Shown here: piece after piece, positions 33,603-42,284 of the stretch
Numbering within the stretch: the first letter of the stretch is position 1
How the letters are laid out: each line of letters starts with the position of its first letter
From: Gammaproteobacteria bacterium UBA2675
GTDB taxonomy: Bacteria > Pseudomonadota > Gammaproteobacteria > Pseudomonadales > Pseudohongiellaceae
Direction: 5' to 3'
Length of the DNA: 64,000 nucleotides
Assembly (NCBI GenBank): GCA_002354805.1
Contig: DEMH01000009.1
Coordinates: forward strand, 248,001-312,000
Made by a program: the position numbers and the translations under genes
The notes under the pieces: generated by a model
Databases searched by the model: none
The model's input: only the letters and a program-made list of their open reading frames with translations
Told to the model about the DNA's origin: nothing

Positions 33603-34250
33603 ATGAAAGCAACCATCAACGCACAGGCAGCTGTGCGACACCTGAAAAAGGCCGACCCGGTAATGGCCGGTCTCATCAAACAGGTAGGGCCATTGCGGGT
33701 TCCGGTCAAACAGGTGGACGACCTGTTCGGCACCCTGGTCGATGCGATCACCGCACAGCAGTTATCGGTCAAGGCAGCAGCAACAATCTATCGCCGCTTT
33801 TGTGACCTGTACGGTGACCCTGATCAGGCGCCGGATCCTGCACGTGTGCTGGAAACACCCGAAGCCTCTTTGCGTGCCGTCGGCCTGTCACGGGCAAAAG
33901 CAATGGCAGTTGTGGATCTTGCCAGCAAAGTGGTATCGGGTGAGCTTCCGGCACTGACTGAACTGGTCGCCATGGATAATGAACAGGTCGTCCAGTCATT
34001 GATCAAGGTGCGCGGGATTGGCCGTTGGACGGCAGAAATGTTTCTTCTGTTTCAGCTGGGCAGGGCGGACGTATTGCCTGTGGATGATCTGGGTGTCCGT
34101 AAAGGATTCATGCTCGCCTATCGATTGGATGACATGCCCTCGCCACGATCATTGCTGGCACACGGGGAGTGCTGGCGCCCACACCGCAGCGCAGCAACCT
34201 GGTATCTGTGGCAGGCGACGCGCCTGAATGAGCTAAAACAACAGGGCTGA
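33603..34250 (+). CDS. DNA-3-methyladenine glycosylase II (AlkA-like)
   Basis: This 215-residue HhH-GPD protein should remove alkylated bases such as 3-methyladenine. It shows the family elements: VDAITAQQLSVKAAATIYRRF, the helix-hairpin-helix VRGIGRWTAEMFLLFQLG, and the catalytic Asp in VLPVDDLGVRKG. It is the short form, without the N-terminal domain of E. coli AlkA. It lies 30 bases after fisR on the same strand. A functional link to the sulfide genes is not evident. Confidence 0.9.
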   Translation: MKATINAQAAVRHLKKADPVMAGLIKQVGPLRVPVKQVDDLFGTLVDAITAQQLSVKAAATIYRRFCDLYGDPDQAPDPARVLETPEASLRAVGLSRAKAMAVVDLASKVVSGELPALTELVAMDNEQVVQSLIKVRGIGRWTAEMFLLFQLGRADVLPVDDLGVRKGFMLAYRLDDMPSPRSLLAHGECWRPHRSAATWYLWQATRLNELKQQG

Positions 34251-34292
34251 GTCCGTCGCATTCTGTTCGGGAACTAACGCGTGACGCGCTCT

Positions 34293-34970
34293 TCATTCAG
34301 TCCGCTGCGAGGTCAGTATCAGAGATGCAGGCAGGCCTGTCTCGGGGTTTAATGGTTCGCGCAGGGAAACCAGTTTCAAACCGCCCGTATTGACCAGAGC
34401 AACCCAGCTTTCCAGAGTGCGGAAATACCACGGCGCCGGATCTGTGAAGGTGTCATTGAATCCCAGCCATGAACCCTCGCGCCAGCCATCCTGATAGGCG
34501 GCATCACCGCAGGCCATCAACGGATGCAGGGTCTGGATCACCAGATGCCCGCCAGGTGGAAGCAGCGTCTGAGTTGCGTCTACTACCGCATTGCCTGACT
34601 CTTTGCCAAGCAGCGAGAAGTTGCAAACCATCAGGTCTACCGTGAGCTTTAGGGCACCACTGGCCAGATCATCGTATGTCATGACCTCAAAACGATGGGC
34701 AGAATGGCGTCGTGCTTCTGCTATCAGTTCGGGGATGACATCAATTCCAGTGACGCTGCCAACCAGCGGGCTGAGCTGGCGCGTCAGCCAGCCTTCGCCG
34801 CAACCTGTGTCCAGTACCGACGTCGGCCTGCAGTCCAGCACCGCACTGATCACGGCATCATTTGTCACCAGGCGGCGACTGGCGATCGTCTGTGCTTGCA
34901 CCGCACGAGCCCACGGCGTAGCATTTTTGCGCCAGGAGTCGATAATGCGGGTTTCGTGAGATTCCTTCAT
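34293..34970 (-). CDS. class I SAM-dependent methyltransferase
   Basis: The 225-residue protein has the Rossmann-type SAM-binding start VLDTGCGEGWLTRQLSPLVGSVTGIDV, an acidic second motif and the post-motif LMVCNFSLLG. The C-terminus (DPAPWYFRTLESWVALVNTGGLKLVSLREP) resembles small-molecule methyltransferases, so the substrate is probably a metabolite, not RNA. The ATG at 34970 is used; a GTG three codons earlier is possible, and neither has a strong ribosome-binding site. It is divergent from the following SGNH hydrolase gene. Confidence 0.85.
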   Translation of the reverse strand: MKESHETRIIDSWRKNATPWARAVQAQTIASRRLVTNDAVISAVLDCRPTSVLDTGCGEGWLTRQLSPLVGSVTGIDVIPELIAEARRHSAHRFEVMTYDDLASGALKLTVDLMVCNFSLLGKESGNAVVDATQTLLPPGGHLVIQTLHPLMACGDAAYQDGWREGSWLGFNDTFTDPAPWYFRTLESWVALVNTGGLKLVSLREPLNPETGLPASLILTSQRTE

Positions 34971-35029
34971 GCGTGGCACTATACCACCAAAAACAGCACC
35001 AAAAACAAGAGCAAAAAAGGAAACCAGTG

Positions 35030-36256
35030 ATGACTCGACGCCACCTCATGACCGCCCTGTCTGGCCTGTTGCTAACGCTGGCCGTGACATTCACGGCGGT
35101 TGCTCAGCCCCATGATGCACACTGGGTGACTGCCTGGACAATGAGCCCCAGCACCCTGCTGCCGTCACCAGATGCGGCAGATGCTTTTGATAACCAGACC
35201 CTGCGGCAGATTGTCAGGGTGACAGCTGCGGGTGAGTCCATCCGCCTCCGTGTGTCGAATGCGCACGGCAATAAACCTCTGGCGATTGGTGCGATGACCG
35301 TCGCCATGCACACGGGCGATGGCGCCTTAAGACCCGGAACCTTGCAAGAAGTGACCTTCTCGGGAGAATCTCATTTTAATGTGGCACGTGGTGCGGTGGC
35401 GATCAGTGACCCGGTTGCACTAGACGTGAGCGATCTTGATGAGCTGGCGGTCAGCATCTATTTGCCGCAGGGCTCTGGCAATGCCACCACACATCGTGTG
35501 GGCCTGCAGACCAATTACCTGATTGCGGGTGATGCCACCACAGAGCTGCAACTGCCGGATGGCGCAGAAACCTTTGAAGTCTGGCATTTCCTCAGAGCAG
35601 TTGACGTACTTGCGGATGTGTCTGTCAGCACCATCGTCACCGTGGGTGATTCGATTACTGATGGGGTGGGTTCAACACTGGATGCCAACCTGCGCTGGCC
35701 GGATCAGTTTCTGGTCCGCCTGCGAGCCGATAGCGACATGCCGAAGTATGCAATTGCCAATGCTGGCATCAGCGGCAATCGAGTCCTGCATGAGCGCGCT
35801 GAAATATTTGGTGAAAACCTCCAGGCGAGATTTGAGCGGGATGTGCTGGCGCTCAGTGGAGTCAGCCATATTGTCTTGCTGGAGGGCATCAACGACATCG
35901 GTATGTCAGTCAGTCTCGCCACGGATCAGGAAGTTACCCCGGAACAGATCATTGCCGGTTATCGTCAAATCATCGCGCGCGCCAAAGCACGTGACATAAG
36001 CATTATTGGCGCAACACTGACGCCGTTTGCCGGCGCCGGGTATTACACGGAAGAGGGCGAGGCAAAGCGCCAGCAGGTCAATGCCTGGATTCGCAGCTCT
36101 GGCGCCTTTGACGCCGTAATTGATTTTGATCGGGCGATGGGAGACCCGCAGAATCCGGGGCGATTGCCAGCCAGCTTCACGTCGGACAACCTGCATCCCA
36201 ATGACGCAGGGTACAAGGCGATGGCAGACAGCATTGATTTGGGCATTTTCAGGTAA
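35030..36256 (+). CDS. secreted SGNH/GDSL-family hydrolase
   Basis: This 408-residue protein has a signal peptide ending FTAVAQ-PH, an N-terminal beta-rich domain (about 25-190) and a C-terminal SGNH hydrolase with all four blocks: VTVGDSITDG, ANAGISGNRV, LLEGINDIGM and DNLHPNDAGY. Members of this two-domain form are carbohydrate or lipid esterases. The ATG at 35030 follows AAAGGAAA; the open frame upstream of it is basic and not signal-like. Confidence 0.88.
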   Translation: MTRRHLMTALSGLLLTLAVTFTAVAQPHDAHWVTAWTMSPSTLLPSPDAADAFDNQTLRQIVRVTAAGESIRLRVSNAHGNKPLAIGAMTVAMHTGDGALRPGTLQEVTFSGESHFNVARGAVAISDPVALDVSDLDELAVSIYLPQGSGNATTHRVGLQTNYLIAGDATTELQLPDGAETFEVWHFLRAVDVLADVSVSTIVTVGDSITDGVGSTLDANLRWPDQFLVRLRADSDMPKYAIANAGISGNRVLHERAEIFGENLQARFERDVLALSGVSHIVLLEGINDIGMSVSLATDQEVTPEQIIAGYRQIIARAKARDISIIGATLTPFAGAGYYTEEGEAKRQQVNAWIRSSGAFDAVIDFDRAMGDPQNPGRLPASFTSDNLHPNDAGYKAMADSIDLGIFR

Positions 36257-36273
36257 AGGCTGGTTTGTGATTG

Positions 36274-36307
36274 CCCCAAGGGCACTTGTACCCCAAGGGC
36301 ACTTGTA
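36274..36307 (+). repeat. 17-base tandem direct repeat
   Basis: Two identical copies of CCCCAAGGGCACTTGTA lie back to back, followed by a further CCCC, in the 111-base gap after the SGNH hydrolase gene. Each unit has a small internal palindrome (CAAG-GGCA-CTTG). Confidence 0.85.
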
Positions 36308-36367
36308 CCCCCGGGCGACACAGGGTAACTTGCAGATATTCCTAAAATAAAAGTCGGAGAATTGTTT

Positions 36368-37876
36368 ATGCGCAGCGCCTATCCAGGACTGACACTCATG
36401 TTGGCCTTCGGGCTTGTTGCCTGTTCGGAGCCATCGGAGACGATGCCCGCGGTCAGCGAGGAGGCAACAGCAAGTGCTGTCGATGCTCTGCAGGAAGCCA
36501 CGCAGGAAGCGGCCTCAACTCCCCAGATGGCCGCGCAGGAGGCCTTGAATGCCGAGATATCTCTGGGCAGTGCGGTCAAGCGATTGTGCTCATCAGTGCT
36601 GGTTGGTGGAAGAACCATTGAGCATGTGATGGCGCAGGAGCTGAGCAATGCCTCTGCCGCAGGTGTGGATTTTACTTTCTCGATTGATGGCAACCTGGTG
36701 ACGGGTGCGGGGGCAGGACAGACAATACAGGCGCTGTACCGCGAGCACCTGGGTTGCACGCTGGTTAAAAATACCTCAGTTGAAGTGTTGCAGGCGCAAT
36801 TCGACCCGGCACTTTATCCCGAAAAACCTGCCGCTTCAGACGCTGAATGGCCCCTCGGTGATAGTGTGGTGCTGCCCACAGCGCTGCCCGGGGTGGATCT
36901 TGACGCCATCAATGCCGCCGTTGACCAGGCCTTTGAGGATATCGAGCCGAATCAGAACATCAATACTCGCGCCGTACTGGTTATTCACGAAGGCAAAATA
37001 ATCGCCGAGCAGTATGCCGAGCCGTTTAATGCACAGATGCCGCAACTGGGCTGGTCCATGACCAAGACGGTCACTGCAGCACTGACCGGAATGCTGGTCG
37101 AAGAAGGCATTTTTGATGTTGATGCGCCCCCGGGCATTCCAGAATGGCAATCTGCAGATGACCCGCGCCGCCAGATCACGCTGGAGAACCTGCTGCAGAT
37201 GTCCAGCGGCCTGGAGTACTCCGAAGTCTACACCGCTGGGTCGATGTCCGATGTCATTCTGATGCTTTACACAACAGGTGATACGGCAGCTTACGCCATC
37301 GATCAGCCACTTGCACAAGAGCCTGGTAGCACATTTTATTACTCCAGCGGCACAACCAATATCATTGCACGTACACACCGTCAGGCTTTCGATAGCTTTC
37401 AGGAATACTTCAATTTTCCCCAGGAGCGACTGTTCAGCAAACTGGGCATGCGCTCGGCGGTGATAGAGCCTGATGCCAGTGGCACCTTTGTGGGCTCGTC
37501 CTACATGTACGCAACACCTCGTGACTGGGCGAAGATTGGCCTGCTGTATCTGCAGGATGGTCAGTGGAATGGTGAGCAGATCCTCCCCGAAGGCTGGGTC
37601 GACTATAGCGTCACTCCAGCGAGCTCAGCAGACCAGGGGCAATATGGTATTCAGCTGTGGCTTAACGCTGGCGCGCCCGATGATCCAGCGGACCGGCCTT
37701 TACCGAACCTGCCGGCCAATACCTATTATCTGTCCGGGTTTGAAGGACAAAATGTAGTTGTGGTCCCGGATCACGATCTGATTGTTGTGCGCATGGGTGT
37801 GACCACCAGCGGGCCCCGTCCCATCTGGCAGCTGACCGAATCTGTGCTTGAAGCAGTCTCTCAGGGGGCGCAATAA
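36368..37876 (+). CDS. serine hydrolase of the class C beta-lactamase fold, lipoprotein
   Basis: The 502-residue protein has a lipobox (FGLVACSEP), a spacer of about 190 residues not seen in ordinary class C enzymes, and the serine hydrolase domain with Ser230-x-x-Lys233 (SMTK), YSSGTTN in the Tyr position and a downstream GFEGQNVVVVPDHDLIVVRMG. It is more like esterases or carboxypeptidases of this fold than a true beta-lactamase, as the KTG motif is not conserved. GGAG precedes the ATG by 8 bases. Confidence 0.85.
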   Translation: MRSAYPGLTLMLAFGLVACSEPSETMPAVSEEATASAVDALQEATQEAASTPQMAAQEALNAEISLGSAVKRLCSSVLVGGRTIEHVMAQELSNASAAGVDFTFSIDGNLVTGAGAGQTIQALYREHLGCTLVKNTSVEVLQAQFDPALYPEKPAASDAEWPLGDSVVLPTALPGVDLDAINAAVDQAFEDIEPNQNINTRAVLVIHEGKIIAEQYAEPFNAQMPQLGWSMTKTVTAALTGMLVEEGIFDVDAPPGIPEWQSADDPRRQITLENLLQMSSGLEYSEVYTAGSMSDVILMLYTTGDTAAYAIDQPLAQEPGSTFYYSSGTTNIIARTHRQAFDSFQEYFNFPQERLFSKLGMRSAVIEPDASGTFVGSSYMYATPRDWAKIGLLYLQDGQWNGEQILPEGWVDYSVTPASSADQGQYGIQLWLNAGAPDDPADRPLPNLPANTYYLSGFEGQNVVVVPDHDLIVVRMGVTTSGPRPIWQLTESVLEAVSQGAQ

Positions 37877-37878
37877 TC

Positions 37879-39513
37879 TTGATCAGCTCGCTTCCCCGGG
37901 AGTTGCTTGCAAAACTGCCACCATTCCTCCTGTACTGGGCTGCCAGCCTTCTGGCTTGTCTGGTGTTTTTGCCTTTCCTGTCCTGGGTCGTGTTTTCAGG
38001 TGATGACTCGCATCTGATGCGGGTAGCGCTGGACTACGGTGGGCTGCAGCCTTACCTGCAGCCCGAAGTCTATCGGGAACTCTCTGTGGCAAACTACACG
38101 CCCATCCCGATGACAATTTATCGCGGGGTATCCCTGCTGTTTCCGATGCGGCCCCTGTTTTTCCTCGCCTTCATGATGGCCTGTATGAGTCTGGTCATTG
38201 CACTGGCAGCTACGCTAGCGTCACGACTCACACATAATGTTGAAGCCCAGTCTGATGGGCACAACACACAGGCAGGCTGGTTGACGATTCTGCTGATGAC
38301 ATCTCTGTTGTCATTGCCCACTCTGCTGAGTCGTTTCTACACCATGCACTACCTGATAGGAGGCATTTTTGCGCTGCTGGCTCTGCTTGTTCTGATCAGA
38401 AAGCCAGCGTCTGAAAAATCCGACTATCTTTCGTGGCTGGCGGTCTGTGGATTGCTGTTTCTTGCGCTGCTATCCAAGGAAGTCTATCTGATGCTGTTGC
38501 CCGTCATACTGCTGCTGGCCTGGCAGCGCAAGCAGTGGGTCCTGGCGGGCGGCGCATTGATGGTCACACTGATTTATTGGCTGTGGCGCGGGCACATGCT
38601 GGGCATGCAACTGGATGTCGGCGGAGAGGGCAGTTACTTTGCAGGCTTCTGGAATATCGGTGTGGGTGCCTGGCTGGAATTTATTGGTTTCTACCTCAGC
38701 AGTCGCTGGCTCATTCTGTTTGCATTGCTGATTGCTTTCATCAGCGATGCAAGGCTGTCATTAAAACTGGTGGCACTGGCTGTGTTATTCGGAATGCCGG
38801 GTCTGGCTGTAACTCATGGCATCGCAGAGTACCAGCTGCACTCCGACCGGATTTTCTTTGCCATGGATGTTGCTCTGGGAATCGTCGCTGCGGTTGTCAT
38901 CTGTCGTGACCAACGCGCGCGTGCGATGTTCAAACCTGAATATGCTGCCGCGGCATTTGTGTTTGTGTTTTTTATTCAGGTACTGGCTGTGCGCGACTAC
39001 CGTCAGGAAGTTGTGATGCAGACTGACTACAAAATCACCCGTTATCTGCTTGACCGCTTTGCTGCTGTTGCCGATCAGACAGCGCTGGTACCGATGAACT
39101 ACATCCAGGGCGACCTGATGCGTGTCAGTGAGCGTCTTGGTCTGAACTGGGTCACGCTGACGCAGAACTGTCTGGACGCATTAGAGGTCAGCGACGAGCA
39201 GTTGCTGATATTTAATGATGCAGGGGACCTGATGCCACGAGAGCAGCTGCAGGCACAGTGCCAGTCAGCGACGGGGCTCACAGTTGAAGTGGCGACGGCG
39301 CCACAATACGACAACGGCCTGTTGCGCTGGCAGCTTTCCGCAGCATCTAATGTGCAGACGGGAGTACTGTTTGTTGACCGTGCATTCGCCGTCCCGCTGC
39401 CAGCCTTTAACAGCCAGCTGGTCAAGCCCGCACCTGATGAGCGATACCAGCTGTTCGCACGCCAGGGCAATCAATGGTGGTTCTCTGAGCCGCGGTTAAT
39501 CGAAATCCGCTAA
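37879..39513 (+). CDS. multi-pass membrane protein of GT-C-like architecture
   Basis: The 544-residue protein has about ten hydrophobic helices in its first 370 residues and a soluble C-terminal domain (about 380-544) rich in acidic residues. After the first helix an acidic pair (SGDDSHLM) sits where GT-C glycosyltransferases keep their catalytic Asp, so a lipid-linked sugar transferase is possible, but no family is clear. The start is a TTG three bases after the previous stop; no better ATG fits before the first helix. Confidence 0.6.
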   Translation: MISSLPRELLAKLPPFLLYWAASLLACLVFLPFLSWVVFSGDDSHLMRVALDYGGLQPYLQPEVYRELSVANYTPIPMTIYRGVSLLFPMRPLFFLAFMMACMSLVIALAATLASRLTHNVEAQSDGHNTQAGWLTILLMTSLLSLPTLLSRFYTMHYLIGGIFALLALLVLIRKPASEKSDYLSWLAVCGLLFLALLSKEVYLMLLPVILLLAWQRKQWVLAGGALMVTLIYWLWRGHMLGMQLDVGGEGSYFAGFWNIGVGAWLEFIGFYLSSRWLILFALLIAFISDARLSLKLVALAVLFGMPGLAVTHGIAEYQLHSDRIFFAMDVALGIVAAVVICRDQRARAMFKPEYAAAAFVFVFFIQVLAVRDYRQEVVMQTDYKITRYLLDRFAAVADQTALVPMNYIQGDLMRVSERLGLNWVTLTQNCLDALEVSDEQLLIFNDAGDLMPREQLQAQCQSATGLTVEVATAPQYDNGLLRWQLSAASNVQTGVLFVDRAFAVPLPAFNSQLVKPAPDERYQLFARQGNQWWFSEPRLIEIR

Positions 39514-40472
39514 GACGTGTGCTGTGAGTGAAGCTGAAAAAGCGTCCTGAAATAACCGGGGTCCTTGATCAGCACATCTGACTGCGCCGGATGCGTGCGT
39601 GCGTATTGTTCCCGAGATACCCAGAATCGCAACGCTGCGAGTTGCAGAACCTGTGGCCAGCAGCGTGTTTCTACAGAGCTGAGTGGACGTATGCGCGCAT
39701 AGGCATCAAGCATCGACTGCACGTGCAATGGCTGGAAAATCAGTTCGCCTGAATCGAGCGTTCTGGTGCACCAGTCGTTGGCGCAGATCGCCAGATCCAT
39801 GATCATCCAGCCGGTGGCCGCATTGTAAAAATCAATCACGCCTGTTATCTGGTTATCCATCAACATTGCGTTGTCACGAAACAGGTCGCCATGAATGACA
39901 GTCTCGGGCAATGTCGGTGCTGAGTTGTACCAGTGCTGCAGTTCCGTCAGTGCCGGCAGCAGCCAGGGCGTTTCGTTTTTCCAGTGGCTGACTGCCAGTT
40001 TGCCAGCCTGTTGCAGCACCCAGCGCGGTCCTCGGTCGTTATCGCGCTGCAGAAGACTTTGCGATGTCGCCTGATGCATGCGCGCCACCAGCTCGCCCAG
40101 AGCGGCGCATTGCAGTGGCGAAGGCTGCGAGGGGTGTTCGCCCGGCAGGCGTGGCTGCAAAAGCGCCGGGCGATTTTTCAGGCGGTGCAGTGCGCTGCCA
40201 TGCCGATCTGCCACCGAGAAGGGTACAGGCAACCCGGCAGCCTGCAGGCAATCCAGTAGATCGATAAAAAACGGAAGCTCGTTAACAGGACCACGCTCAA
40301 CCAGAGTCAGGACAAAATGGCTGATTTCGCCATCGCGCCCGCGGGTGTCAACAAAGTAGTTGGTGTTTTCACTGCCGCCCCTGATGCCCTTGAAGTGTGC
40401 CAGTTCGCCCACATCAAACGGTTCAAGAAATGAACATATATCCTCTTCGCTCAGCGGCGTGAAAACTGACAT
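39510..40472 (-). CDS. thrB: homoserine kinase, choline-kinase-like form
   Basis: This ThrB phosphorylates homoserine in threonine synthesis. The 320-residue protein is of the aminoglycoside/choline kinase fold found in Pseudomonas, not the GHMP fold of E. coli. Visible are the start SVFTPLSEEDICSFLEPFDVGEL, the ATP-binding GGSENTNYFV, the catalytic VIHGDLFRDNAM, and the metal-binding GVIDFYNAATG. It converges on the membrane protein gene with a 4-base overlap and follows the SGNH gene by nine bases. Confidence 0.94.
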   Translation of the reverse strand: MSVFTPLSEEDICSFLEPFDVGELAHFKGIRGGSENTNYFVDTRGRDGEISHFVLTLVERGPVNELPFFIDLLDCLQAAGLPVPFSVADRHGSALHRLKNRPALLQPRLPGEHPSQPSPLQCAALGELVARMHQATSQSLLQRDNDRGPRWVLQQAGKLAVSHWKNETPWLLPALTELQHWYNSAPTLPETVIHGDLFRDNAMLMDNQITGVIDFYNAATGWMIMDLAICANDWCTRTLDSGELIFQPLHVQSMLDAYARIRPLSSVETRCWPQVLQLAALRFWVSREQYARTHPAQSDVLIKDPGYFRTLFQLHSQHTS

Positions 40473-40481
40473 TCAATCGCT

Positions 40482-41177
40482 CTACTCGTACTGCGCCTCT
40501 ATGTCCATCAAGGCCTCGCGAATTGCTGCTGCCCAGATGTCATATCCTGTCTCGTTCAGATGCAGATTGTCTTCCACAAAAATATCAGTGCGTACGGTGC
40601 CATCGGGTTTCAGGAAGGGGGTCGCCACATCCACAAAGTGTATACGTGGGTCACTGGCAGCCAGGGCGCGATAGCGCTGATTCAGTTCTGAGGCAATCTG
40701 CCAGCTGTCGACGCGCGCAACACTGGGTTTGACAGACAGCACATAGATCCGCGTGTCTTCACGCTGCGCATGAATGCGATCGATGATGGTCTCCAGTTGC
40801 TGCATGATCTGCTCGTTGGGGATGTTGTTGCGGCCGGTGTCATTGTCGCCTTCGTATATCAGTACGGCGCGGGGCTGGTACTTGAGCACTACGCGATCCA
40901 GATAATGTAAGACGTCGTTCATGACGCTGCCGCCGAAACCACGCGGGATGACTGTCAGTGGCGCCAGATCGGCCGGAGCATCTTCATTCCAGTACATGAT
41001 GGAGGAGCTGCCAGTCAGTACGATGGCATCCTCGGGAGGCGGGTTTTGCGCATCAGCTGCTTCAAAACGTTCGATGGCCGTTTCAAAGCGGGTCGGGTCT
41101 GGCAGTTCCTGCGCCCAGCCATTGCTGGCAAACAACACAGCAAGTGTCATCAGGGCGGACATACAGGTTTTTGTCAC
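40482..41177 (-). CDS. secreted SGNH/GDSL-family lipase or esterase
   Basis: The 231-residue product has a signal peptide ending SNGWAQ-EL and SGNH blocks: VLTGSSSIMYW (catalytic Ser), IPRGFGGSVMND, IYEGDNDTGR (oxyanion Asn) and DNLHLNETGY (Asp-His pair). The GTG at 41177, preceded by AGGA, is chosen over a GTG five codons further upstream. It is probably read with thrB, which starts nine bases later. Confidence 0.88.
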   Translation of the reverse strand: MTKTCMSALMTLAVLFASNGWAQELPDPTRFETAIERFEAADAQNPPPEDAIVLTGSSSIMYWNEDAPADLAPLTVIPRGFGGSVMNDVLHYLDRVVLKYQPRAVLIYEGDNDTGRNNIPNEQIMQQLETIIDRIHAQREDTRIYVLSVKPSVARVDSWQIASELNQRYRALAASDPRIHFVDVATPFLKPDGTVRTDIFVEDNLHLNETGYDIWAAAIREALMDIEAQYE

Positions 41178-41383
41178 TTGAGTTCCTGGCACGGGTGCAT
41201 CCTCGCTTATAGGTTTTTTAATGATTGTAGCGCGTCTGCCAGCTGCCGCCTATGCCGGCCCGCGAGCAGCCATGTGTCATCGCGCAGATCATGAGCTGGC
41301 TGCCGTTATCCATCTCCGTTATGATTGGGCGCTTGATCCTTTATCAAAGTAATAACGCTTAAAACAACAAGGAGCCTTCTGCC

Positions 41384-42262
41384 ATGCCTCGTCTGCCCAA
41401 ATTTGTGCTGATTGCGGTTTCCGTTCTGATGACCGCATTTACTTCCTCGTTCGCGACTGCCCAGAGCATAGATCTGGGCCGCGGTGAGCTGCCAGTGACT
41501 GTGCCGGAGGGCTACTCTGCGGACACACCCGCGCCCCTGATCGTGCTGCTGCATGGCTACACATCCAGTGGCATGGTTGCTGATCGTTACATGGGGCTCA
41601 GCGCGATTGCTGATGACTATGGTTTTCTGCTGGTCGCACCCAATGGAACGCGTGAACCGGGTGGTGACCAGAACCCCTACTGGAACGCTTCTGATGCCTG
41701 CTGCAACTTCTTCAGCACGGACGTCGACGACAGCGGCTACCTGATGTCTGTCATCGAGCGCATGGAGTCAGAGTACAACGTAGATCCCAAGCGCATCTAT
41801 CTGGTTGGCCACTCCAATGGTGGTTTCATGTCCTATCGCATGGCCTATGAGCACTCGGACAAAATCGCTGCCATCGTCAGCCTGGCGGGCGCCAATCACC
41901 TGGAACAGCGTCCGGCCCCCGAGCATGCGGTAAACATTCTGCAGATCCACGGCACCGCGGACCAGACCATTGCCTATCAGGGTGGCGAGATTCAGGGCAA
42001 TCGCTATCCGAGCGCCATGGGTTCCGTGCAGCGCTGGGCCAGCTACAACGGCTGTATCACCCAGGGCCGGGCCCGCGAACAGCGAGATCTGGATGCCAGC
42101 CTGCCGGGTCATGAAACCGGTGTAATGACGTTTGATGTTGGTTGTCGTGCCGGCGGCGCAGTTGCGCTGTGGACGATTTCTGCCGGCACCCATGTGCCAA
42201 GCGTGTCAGACACTTATGGCGCGCAGCTGGTTGAATGGCTTTACGACCACCCCAAGCCCTGA
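41384..42262 (+). CDS. secreted PHB-depolymerase-like esterase
   Basis: This 292-residue alpha/beta hydrolase has a signal peptide ending FATAQ-SI and the esterase_PHB pattern of LpqC/feruloyl-esterase-like proteins: PLIVLLHGYTSSG, the nucleophile elbow GHSNGGFMS with Ser144, LQIHGTADQTI, and a final GTHVPS His. A pair of Cys in SDACCNFF could form a disulfide. It probably cleaves ester bonds of phenolics or polyhydroxyalkanoate oligomers outside the cell. AAGGAG lies ahead of the ATG. Confidence 0.88.
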   Translation: MPRLPKFVLIAVSVLMTAFTSSFATAQSIDLGRGELPVTVPEGYSADTPAPLIVLLHGYTSSGMVADRYMGLSAIADDYGFLLVAPNGTREPGGDQNPYWNASDACCNFFSTDVDDSGYLMSVIERMESEYNVDPKRIYLVGHSNGGFMSYRMAYEHSDKIAAIVSLAGANHLEQRPAPEHAVNILQIHGTADQTIAYQGGEIQGNRYPSAMGSVQRWASYNGCITQGRAREQRDLDASLPGHETGVMTFDVGCRAGGAVALWTISAGTHVPSVSDTYGAQLVEWLYDHPKP

Positions 42263-42284
42263 TGGCCGAGGCCGAGGCCGGTCA

